From: JABFSM01 sp052389555
GTDB taxonomy: Bacteria > Gemmatimonadota > Gemmatimonadetes > Gemmatimonadales > GWC2-71-9
Assembly (NCBI GenBank): GCA_052389555.1
Contig: JBQTHV010000138.1
Location: 1-5,807, forward strand
Direction of reading: 5' to 3'
DNA: 5,807 bases
Shown here: positions 1-4,807 of the stretch, in pieces
Position numbering within the stretch: the first letter of the stretch is position 1
Layout: each line of letters opens with the position of its first letter
Made by a program: the position numbers and the translations under genes
The notes under the pieces: generated by a model
What the model saw: the letters and a program-made list of their open reading frames with translations, nothing else
Database searches by the model: none
Told to the model about the DNA's origin: nothing

Positions 1-8
1 TAACCCGC
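1..8 (+). repeat. Probable edge-truncated copy of CCTAACCCGC
   Basis: The window opens with TAACCCGC, the last eight bases of the dispersed 10-mer; two bases are cut off. Every other TAACCC in the window belongs to the full 10-mer, so this is probably a copy too. Confidence 0.5.
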
Positions 9-608
9 AGCCGAATCGGGCTCCCCGAGCCAGCCCGGATCGTGGATCGGGGTAACGAACGACCGAAGGGCCAGGTACTTCCCGATCCGCTGCGCCTTGG
101 TGACCGACATCTCATCGGCGATCCCGCCGAGCCCGACCCGGTATCCGGCGGGTGCGATCAGCACGAGTAGCCTGACCCGGTCGGGCCGGTCGAGCGCGAG
201 CTGGGCCGCAAGCTCGCCCCCCATCGAGTGGCCCACCAGCACCACCGGCCCCTCGGTCCACCGATCGAGAAAGCGCCCAAGCCGTTGCGTTATCGCCGGG
301 AGCGCATACGAGCTATCGGGCTTGTCGCTCTCGCCGAAGCCCGGCAGATCCAGCGCGACCACCCGATGCCGCTCAGCGAGCCGGTCGAAGACCGCCCGCC
401 AGGTGGTGAGCGACTCGCCGTAGCCGTGGAGGAGCACCAGGGTGGTATCGCCAGTTCCCGCCCGCACCGTTCGCAGCCGCACCCCATCCACGGCGAGCCA
501 CTCGGCCCGGTGCCGGGGGACCGGTCGGGGCCGGTCGAGGAGCAGGCCTAACCCGCTGAGGAGCGGCACGATCGCCCACCAGCGGGTTAGGATCATCCGG
601 TGCCTCAT
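1..608 (-). CDS. Alpha/beta hydrolase, membrane-anchored, 3' end outside window (partial)
   Basis: This is an alpha/beta-hydrolase fold protein of unknown substrate; 202 codons are visible before the left edge. The N-terminus is basic and then hydrophobic (about residues 5-24), which suggests a signal anchor or secretion signal with the enzyme outside the cytoplasm. Next come an oxyanion-hole segment HGYG (61-64), the strand-turn DLPGFGES (87-94) and the nucleophile elbow GHSMGG (126-131) with Ser128. The catalytic His and probably the acid lie in the unseen part. The ATG at 608 overlaps the TGA of the upstream quinoprotein-like gene (ATGA), implying coupled translation; an in-frame ATG at 596 is an alternative start. 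The last visible bases read GCG GGT TA. If the 10-mer found elsewhere in the window is complete here, the next base makes TAG and the protein would end at 202 residues, short for the family. The fold is certain; esterase, haloalkane dehalogenase-like or C-C hydrolase activity cannot be separated. Confidence 0.9.
   Translation of the reverse strand, partial: MRHRMILTRWWAIVPLLSGLGLLLDRPRPVPRHRAEWLAVDGVRLRTVRAGTGDTTLVLLHGYGESLTTWRAVFDRLAERHRVVALDLPGFGESDKPDSSYALPAITQRLGRFLDRWTEGPVVLVGHSMGGELAAQLALDRPDRVRLLVLIAPAGYRVGLGGIADEMSVTKAQRIGKYLALRSFVTPIHDPGWLGEPDSAAG
547..591. repeat. Perfect 12-bp inverted repeat built from two CCTAACCCGC copies
   Basis: CCTAACCCGCTG (547-558) and CAGCGGGTTAGG (580-591) are exact reverse complements separated by 21 bases, inside the 5' part of the hydrolase gene. 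In the minus-strand reading one arm encodes part of ILTRW and the other part of LSGLG. The RNA could form a 12-bp stem very near the hydrolase start. Confidence 0.85.
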
Positions 609-2338
609 AGCCCGAACACCGTCAGGGTGCCCCCGGGATTCACCATCGAGGCGAGATCGGTGAACGCTCCCTGGCCGCCCAGTCCCCACCAGCCGCCCCC
701 TCCCGAGAGGACCGCGAGGTACTGCTTGCCGTCGGGACCCAGAAATGCGATCGGACTGCCGAGAATGCCGGAGGGGGTCTTGTACTTCCAGAGTTCCTGC
801 CCGGTGCGCTGATCGAGCGCCTTGAGCCAGCCGTCGAGGGTGCCGTAGAACACGAGCCCCCCCGCGGTGGCCAGCGCGCCGCTCGCGACGGCCAGCGGCT
901 CCCGAATCTCCCAGGCGATCGTCGCGGTGGCGGCGTCCCAGGCGATGAAGCGGCCCCGGTTCCGTCCCGGGCCGGGCTTCATCCGGGGGACCGGCGCGGC
1001 GGCCCCCGGCCGGACTTCGAGGTCCATGCAAAGGTTGTTGAGTGGGACGTAAAAGAGGTTGGTGAGCGGGGAGAACGCGGCGGGCTGGAGGAATTTCATC
1101 CCGATCCCGCCGGGGCAAATGTCGGTACCTAACCCGCCGTACTTCGGATCGAGGACCGGCAGCGCCGAGCCGGGGTCGACCCGGCTGGCCCAGTTGGCGG
1201 GTCCGTACTTCTCGGCGAGCAGCACCCGGCCGCTGGCCCGGTCGATGGTGTAGGCGAATCCGTTCCGGTCGAAGTGAACCAGCGCTTTCACCGGGTTCCC
1301 GCGCACGGTGAGGTCCACCAGGATGTTCTCGTTGGCCGCGCCGTACCCCCACTGGTCGTGGGGCGTGAGCTGGAGGGCCCAGCGCACCTTCCCGGTCGCC
1401 CGGCTCCGGGCCATGAGGCTCGCGGTCCACTTGTTGTCGCCGGGGCGGGCTTGCGGGTTAGGCGGCGCCGGTTGGTCGGTGCCGTAGAACACCAGGTCCA
1501 GCGCCGGATCATAGGAGAGCCACCCCGACGCAGTCCCCCCGCCGGTGCGCCACTGCTGGCCCAACCACGAGGTCACGCCGAGGTCGCGGGCCTGGTGCGA
1601 TGGGTAGGCGGGGTTGGCCGGGCCGTCGAGCAGCAGGTCGGTGTCGGGCCCCGTGCTCCAGCCCCGCCAGACCTGCCTGCCGGTGAGCGCGTCGTAGGCG
1701 GTGAGCTGGCCGCGAACGCCCTGCTCCGCGCCGGACCCGCCGACGATCACGAGGTCCCGGGCGACCAGAGGCGCCCCGGGGAGGGTCGCTCCCGCGCGAA
1801 AGTCGGAGTTCCTAACCCGCCAGATCTCGCGGCCGGTCGCGGCGTCGAGCGCGGCCAGCTCGCCGGTGAGGAGCGGCACGTAGAGCTTGCCGCTCTCGTG
1901 ATACCCGAGGCCCCGGCTTCCGAGATCGCAGCAGCCGAGCGGAATCGCTGGCGGGGTGCGGGTACCCGGAGGCGGGGGCGCCGCGTAGCGCCACTTGATC
2001 GGGGCGCCCGGTCTCAGGAGATCGAGCGCGAACACTTGATTGGGATACGGGGTGTGCACGTACAGCGTCGCGCCCACGACCAGCGGGTTTCCTTCGTGAC
2101 CCCGGAGCGATCCGGTGGCGAAGCTCCATGTCGCCCTGAGTCCGGCGACGTTCCGCGAGTTGATCTGATCGAGCGGGCTGTAGCGGGTCAGGCCAGGATC
2201 GCGTCCCGGTGACCGCCACTCACCGGCCGTATCGGCGGCGGGAGACGCAGCGGGCTGAGCACCGGTCACTCCTGGGAGTGCGGCGGCAAGCAGCGTCAAC
2301 GCCGCAACAGAACGCCGGTGCCGAGCCATCGTCTCCAT
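605..2338 (-). CDS. Secreted PQQ-dehydrogenase-like beta-propeller protein with degenerate active site
   Basis: This 577-residue protein resembles the quinoprotein methanol/ethanol dehydrogenases (MxaF/XoxF/ExaA type), periplasmic eight-bladed propellers that oxidise alcohols with PQQ and a metal. A signal peptide occupies about residues 1-27 (RHRR, a hydrophobic run, then VTGA before QP). Scaffold features seen: RYSPLDQIN (52-60), GHEG (80-83), vicinal Cys136-Cys137, Arg142, SGAE with Glu205, GDNKWT (300-305), DRNG with Arg358, Cys408 and Cys437 matching the second MxaF disulfide, and YGTLDGWLKALD near the end. The MxaF catalytic Asp303 (WDYA) aligns with Gly331 in WGYG, and other cofactor positions also differ, so normal dehydrogenase activity is doubtful. 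The ATG at 2338 was chosen because AGGA lies 10 bases upstream and it gives a clean signal peptide; ATG 2329 is nearly as good. ATG 2377 adds 13 charged residues and lacks an RBS. The gene is followed directly by the hydrolase (ATGA overlap). No cytochrome c or PQQ biosynthesis gene is visible. Confidence 0.9.
   Translation of the reverse strand: METMARHRRSVAALTLLAAALPGVTGAQPAASPAADTAGEWRSPGRDPGLTRYSPLDQINSRNVAGLRATWSFATGSLRGHEGNPLVVGATLYVHTPYPNQVFALDLLRPGAPIKWRYAAPPPPGTRTPPAIPLGCCDLGSRGLGYHESGKLYVPLLTGELAALDAATGREIWRVRNSDFRAGATLPGAPLVARDLVIVGGSGAEQGVRGQLTAYDALTGRQVWRGWSTGPDTDLLLDGPANPAYPSHQARDLGVTSWLGQQWRTGGGTASGWLSYDPALDLVFYGTDQPAPPNPQARPGDNKWTASLMARSRATGKVRWALQLTPHDQWGYGAANENILVDLTVRGNPVKALVHFDRNGFAYTIDRASGRVLLAEKYGPANWASRVDPGSALPVLDPKYGGLGTDICPGGIGMKFLQPAAFSPLTNLFYVPLNNLCMDLEVRPGAAAPVPRMKPGPGRNRGRFIAWDAATATIAWEIREPLAVASGALATAGGLVFYGTLDGWLKALDQRTGQELWKYKTPSGILGSPIAFLGPDGKQYLAVLSGGGGWWGLGGQGAFTDLASMVNPGGTLTVFGL
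1128..1137 (+). repeat. CCTAACCCGC copy inside the quinoprotein-like gene
   Basis: This is a full match to the dispersed 10-mer. Read on the coding strand it lies in G-G-L-G and uses a TTA leucine codon, unusual in DNA this GC-rich. Confidence 0.85.
1453..1462 (-). repeat. CCTAACCCGC copy (opposite orientation) inside the quinoprotein-like gene
   Basis: This is a full match on the minus strand. In the coding frame it gives P-N-P, a different peptide from the other copies. Confidence 0.85.
1811..1820 (+). repeat. CCTAACCCGC copy inside the quinoprotein-like gene
   Basis: This is a full match. On the coding strand it lies in W-R-V-R-N and includes an AGG arginine codon. It is the third copy within this one gene. 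Confidence 0.85.
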
Positions 2339-2430
2339 ATTAATGGAGTCCTTTGCTAACGCGCGCGCTCGGTCCATCTTTCGCGAGGACCGGATCCATG
2401 GCTGACGCGGAATAGGCGGATGTGAACACC

Positions 2431-2457
2431 CGCAGATTAAGCGGATTGAGCGGATTG
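2431..2457 (+). repeat. Three 9-bp direct repeats (AGCGGATTG-type)
   Basis: Two perfect adjacent copies of AGCGGATTG (2440-2448 and 2449-2457) are preceded by a degenerate copy, CGCAGATTA (2431-2439, 6 of 9 matches). They lie in the divergent intergenic region 53 bases before the selenoprotein start. They could be an operator with closely spaced half-sites or a short repeat of the kind scattered between genes in some bacterial genomes. The sequence alone does not decide. Confidence 0.6.
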
Positions 2458-2495
2458 GACCGATGATGGTTGGAAGGCATGGAACCGAATCAAAG

Positions 2496-2503
2496 AAAGG
2501 AGG
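2496..2503 (+). promoter_or_regulatory. Strong Shine-Dalgarno for the selenoprotein gene
   Basis: AAAGGAGG lies 6 bases before the ATG at 2510, close to the ideal complement of the 16S rRNA 3' end and the best ribosome site in the window. It argues that translation truly begins at 2510, only ten codons before the in-frame TGA, so the short frame is not a random ORF. Confidence 0.9.
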
Positions 2504-2509
2504 CTTCGA

Positions 2510-2740
2510 ATGCGAGTGACCATTACCTACTGCCTGGTCTGAAACTACGAGCCTCGCGCTGCCGGTCTGGCGGCGGAGCTGCGGGAGGAGTTCCCCGGCG
2601 TGGACGTCAAACTGATTCCGGGATCGGGCGGGATCTTTGACGTCACCGTGGATGGGGCATTGGTGTTTTCAAAGAAGAAGCTCGGGCGACACGCGCAGCC
2701 GGGAGAGGTGGTCGGGATCCTCAAGGAGCGGAGTGCGTGA
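2510..2740 (+). CDS. selW: SelW-like (Rdx family) selenoprotein; in-frame TGA at 2540-2542 read as selenocysteine
   Basis: This 76-residue protein of the SelT/SelW/SelH (Rdx) family has a thioredoxin-like fold and a C-x-x-U or C-x-x-C redox motif; members are thought to act as small thiol oxidoreductases. The start reads VTITYCLV, then TGA (codon 11), then NYEPRAAGLA. Cys8-L-V-Sec11 falls exactly where the family has its redox pair, and the conserved NYxPRA follows at once. Beyond the TGA the frame stays open and family-like: EEFPG (29-33), a Gly-rich GSGGIFDVTVDG, LVFSKKK, GRH and PGEVV. Homology on both sides of the TGA excludes a chance stop. A frameshift is excluded because the frame is unchanged, and a TGA-to-Trp code is excluded because neighbouring genes end in TGA. 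A strong Shine-Dalgarno precedes ATG 2510 and a SECIS-like hairpin follows the TGA. The terminal TGA (2738-2740) overlaps the GTG of the phosphofructokinase gene. Cellular substrate and partner are unknown. Confidence 0.92.
2553..2578 (+). promoter_or_regulatory. Bacterial SECIS-like hairpin for selenocysteine insertion
   Basis: A hairpin inside the coding sequence has ten pairs: 2557-2563 with 2569-2575 (one U-G wobble), a single bulged G at 2556, then 2553-2555 with 2576-2578. The apical loop is GGUCU (2564-2568), containing the GGUC of the E. coli fdhF SECIS loop that SelB binds. The first loop G is 22 bases after the TGA, within the range known for bacterial SECIS elements. One caution is that the stem is partly encoded by Ala codons in a GC-rich gene, so some pairing could be incidental. 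Confidence 0.75.
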
Positions 2741-3870
2741 AGACTCTATTGAGAATTGCCATTTCGACGGGCGGCGGCGACGCGCCGGGGCTCAACGCGG
2801 TGATTCGCGCGGTGGTGCTCTCGGCGGTGCAGCGGGGGTGGGAAGCCTTTGGCATCTCGCGCGGCTATGAAGGGCTGCTCGCGCGGGAGGCGGCGGTGGG
2901 TCTCGAGCGACGGCAAAGTGATGTGCCGCGCGGACTGATCGCGCTGGGGCCGGCGGAAGTGCGGGGGATCACCCACCTCGGCGGCACCATCCTCGGCACC
3001 ACCACCCAGGGCAATCCGTTTCAGTGGGCCACCCGACTCACCGACGGGGCCGTCGTCGTCGAGGACCGCTCCGACGAAGTCGTCGAGGCATTCCGCCGGC
3101 TCCAGCTCGATGCACTGGTCGCGATCGGTGGCGACGGCAGTCTGAGCATCGCCTGCGATCTCTACACGAAGGGACTCCCGGTCGTGGGGGTGCCCAAGAC
3201 GATCGATAACGACGTGGTGAGCACCGAGTCGAGCCTCGGCTTCGAAACCGCGGTGGCCACCGCCACGGATGCGCTCGACAAAGTGCATAGCACCGCGGAG
3301 AGCCATGATCGGGTGTTCGTGATCGAGCTGATGGGACGCTACTCGGGATGGATCGCCCTGCACAGCGGGCTCGCGGGCAGCGCCGATGTGATCCTGATTC
3401 CCGAGATCCCCTTCGAGATCGAGCGGGTCTGCGACAAGATCATGGAGCGGGAGCGGCGCGGGCGGCGGTTCAGCATCGTGGTCGCCGCCGAAGGCGCCCG
3501 GCCGCGCGGCGGCGCGATGGTGTATCGGGAAACCGCAGGCCCCGGCAAGCGCGAACGGCTCGGCGGAATTGCGGAAGAGGTGGCCCGAGCGATCGCGGCG
3601 CACACCGGGAAAGAGACCCGAAGCCTGGTGCTCGGCCACCTGCAGCGTGGCGGCTCACCGGTCACGTTCGACCGGCTGCTCGCGCTCCGGTTCGGATCGG
3701 CCGCGGTGCGCGCGATCGGCGACGGCGAGTTCGGGTGCGTGGTGGTTTACGCCCCGCCTACCGTGAGCCGGGTCCCGCTCGCCCAGATCGTAGGCAAGAC
3801 CAAGACGGTACCGCTGGATAGCGGGGTGATTATGACGGCGAGGAACCTGGGGATCTCGTTGGGGGATTAG
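2737..3870 (+). CDS. pfkA: 6-phosphofructokinase (PfkA superfamily)
   Basis: This enzyme phosphorylates fructose 6-phosphate to the 1,6-bisphosphate, the committed step of glycolysis, in the cytoplasm. All family signatures are present in 377 residues: GGGDAPG (12-18), GGDGS (131-135), PKTIDND (153-159) with the catalytic Asp, MGRYSGW (199-205), PEIPF (222-226) and the signature GHLQRGGSP (300-308). The donor is not settled. The Gly in GGDGS is typical of ATP enzymes (PPi enzymes usually have GGDD), while the Lys in PKTIDND is found in PPi enzymes and in one branch of ATP enzymes; E. coli has PGTIDND. ATP is the better guess. The GTG start is supported by the GTGA overlap with the selenoprotein gene and by the immediate match KTLLRIAISTGGGD; translation is probably coupled. 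It is somewhat longer than E. coli PfkA (about 320 residues), as is usual for this branch. Confidence 0.95.
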   Translation: MKTLLRIAISTGGGDAPGLNAVIRAVVLSAVQRGWEAFGISRGYEGLLAREAAVGLERRQSDVPRGLIALGPAEVRGITHLGGTILGTTTQGNPFQWATRLTDGAVVVEDRSDEVVEAFRRLQLDALVAIGGDGSLSIACDLYTKGLPVVGVPKTIDNDVVSTESSLGFETAVATATDALDKVHSTAESHDRVFVIELMGRYSGWIALHSGLAGSADVILIPEIPFEIERVCDKIMERERRGRRFSIVVAAEGARPRGGAMVYRETAGPGKRERLGGIAEEVARAIAAHTGKETRSLVLGHLQRGGSPVTFDRLLALRFGSAAVRAIGDGEFGCVVVYAPPTVSRVPLAQIVGKTKTVPLDSGVIMTARNLGISLGD

Positions 3871-3893
3871 GAACGGAGCGAGGGAGGGCTGCA

Positions 3894-4247
3894 ATGGCAA
3901 CAGGAGAGCGACCGCTAACTGGCGAGCAGATAGGCGACCGGCTTCGGAATCTGGGAGCGGGCTGGTCCCACGAGGCCGGCGCGCTGCGTCGGACCTACCA
4001 GACCGACGGCTGGCGCGGCTCGATGCTGGTGGCCAACGCGATCGCATTCATCTGCGAGGCGGCGGACCATCATGCCGATCTCACCGTCACCTGGCCCAAG
4101 GTTGAAGTCGCGCTCTCGACCCACAGCGCGGGCGGCATCACCGAGAAGGACTTCGAAGTCGCGAAGCTGATCGAGGCGCAGGTAACCTGGAAGCCTCAGG
4201 CCGGGTCGAGCCTCAAAGGTCCCGCCAAGCCTTTCGTAAAGGACTGA
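3894..4247 (+). CDS. phhB: Pterin-4a-carbinolamine dehydratase
   Basis: This 117-residue protein is of the PCD/DCoH family, which dehydrates 4a-hydroxytetrahydropterin during recycling of the pterin cofactor, as used by phenylalanine hydroxylase. The family pattern is visible: Glu55, His59-His60, Trp67, His77 in STH and Asp86, with the expected spacing (E-x3-HH, W-x9-H, x8-D). Position 61 is Ala where Pro, Cys or Ser is usual. The C-terminal tail of about 20 residues (Gly/Pro/Lys-rich) extends beyond the core. A GGGAGGG Shine-Dalgarno (3882-3888) lies 5 bases before the ATG, and the gene starts 23 bases after the phosphofructokinase stop, so it is probably co-transcribed. No aromatic amino acid hydroxylase is in view, so the role could equally be in another pterin pathway. 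The convergent gene at the right edge is also pterin-related. Confidence 0.88.
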   Translation: MATGERPLTGEQIGDRLRNLGAGWSHEAGALRRTYQTDGWRGSMLVANAIAFICEAADHHADLTVTWPKVEVALSTHSAGGITEKDFEVAKLIEAQVTWKPQAGSSLKGPAKPFVKD

Positions 4248-4260
4248 AAGGCGCTGCCCG

Positions 4261-4788
4261 GTGGAGTTCCACCTCGATACCGCGCGTGCCGTCCTGGCCC
4301 GGACGCCCCCGGTGCTGTCCGCCCTCCTGCGCGACCTAGCACCCGAATGGACCGCACCGAACGAGGGGCCGGGCACTTGGAGTCCGTTTGACGTCGTCGG
4401 GCATCTCATCCACGGGGAACGGACCGACTGGATCCCCCGCGTAGAACATCTGCTTGCGAAGGGGGAGCGTGAGCCATTTCCGCCCTTCGACCGATTCGCC
4501 CAGTTCGAAGCCTCGCGCGGGAAGACGCTGGGAAGCCTCCTCGACACCTTCGCCGACCTCCGAGCGCAGAATCTGGTCCGTCTGGAGGCGTTCCAGCTTA
4601 CGCTGGCAGACCTCGAACGAACCGGCCGGCACCCCGAGTTCGGCCGGGTCACGCTTCGGCAGCACCTGGCTACCTGGGTGGCCCACGATCTCGACCACAT
4701 CATGCAGATCGTGCGGGTGATGGCGAAGCAATACGACGATGCCGTCGGTCCGTGGAGAGCGTATCTACGGATCATTGAGGGGACCTGA
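4261..4788 (+). CDS. DinB-family putative metalloprotein
   Basis: This 175-residue protein belongs to the DinB/YfiT-like superfamily of four-helix-bundle proteins that bind a divalent metal through three His; some members are thiol transferases (bacillithiol or mycothiol S-transferases). The predicted ligands are His48 in FDVVGHLIHGE, His142 in WVAHDLDH and His146 in the same segment. The C-terminal stretch VGPWRAYL is also typical of one DinB_2 subgroup. There is no signal peptide or membrane segment, so it is probably cytoplasmic. The GTG start follows 13 bases after the dehydratase stop, with a weak AAAGG (4247-4251) overlapping that stop, which suggests re-initiation within an operon; no ATG near the N-terminus offers a better start. 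Its substrate is unknown. Confidence 0.85.
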   Translation: MEFHLDTARAVLARTPPVLSALLRDLAPEWTAPNEGPGTWSPFDVVGHLIHGERTDWIPRVEHLLAKGEREPFPPFDRFAQFEASRGKTLGSLLDTFADLRAQNLVRLEAFQLTLADLERTGRHPEFGRVTLRQHLATWVAHDLDHIMQIVRVMAKQYDDAVGPWRAYLRIIEGT

Positions 4789-4807
4789 CTCGCTCACGAG
4801 GCAACCG

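Larger units (their letters stand above)
2339..2509. other. Divergent intergenic region between quinoprotein-like gene and selenoprotein gene
   Basis: This 171-base stretch separates the minus-strand quinoprotein-like gene from the plus-strand selenoprotein gene, so it should hold promoters for both. I find no convincing -35/-10 pair. A weak TTGGAC at 2455-2460 is the best -35-like hexamer for the plus strand and has no clear -10. The segment contains the 9-bp direct repeats listed separately and the Shine-Dalgarno of the selenoprotein gene. No coding frame is supported here. Confidence 0.5.

Noticed and set aside
1274..2212. Long plus-strand open frame opposite the quinoprotein-like gene (312 codons)
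   Set aside because: The protein is Arg/Gly/Val/Pro-rich low-complexity sequence with no family motif, and the minus-strand frame here has clear homology. High GC makes antisense frames open.
2339..2377. N-terminal extension of the quinoprotein-like protein starting at 2377
   Set aside because: It places charged residues before the signal peptide and lacks a ribosome site. ATG 2338 has AGGA upstream.
2540..2542. TGA as a nonsense mutation, or as Trp under a variant genetic code
   Set aside because: Homology continues in the same frame, a SECIS-like hairpin follows, and neighbouring genes use TGA as a normal stop. The position matches the family's redox Cys/Sec rather than a Trp.
2637..2870. 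Plus-strand frame crossing the selenoprotein/phosphofructokinase junction
   Set aside because: It is out of frame with both supported genes and starts inside the selenoprotein gene without a ribosome site.
2746..3639. Minus-strand open frame opposite phosphofructokinase (297 codons)
   Set aside because: It is the antisense shadow of a gene with all PfkA signatures and shows no recognisable domains.
3915..4775. Minus-strand open frame opposite the dehydratase and DinB genes (286 codons)
   Set aside because: It spans two real genes antisense, with Arg/Ser-rich composition and no domain.
4739..4807. Upstream start for the repeat protein
   Set aside because: It would overlap the DinB gene by 50 bases, whereas ATG 4808 has GAGG six bases before it and leads directly to the anchor segment.
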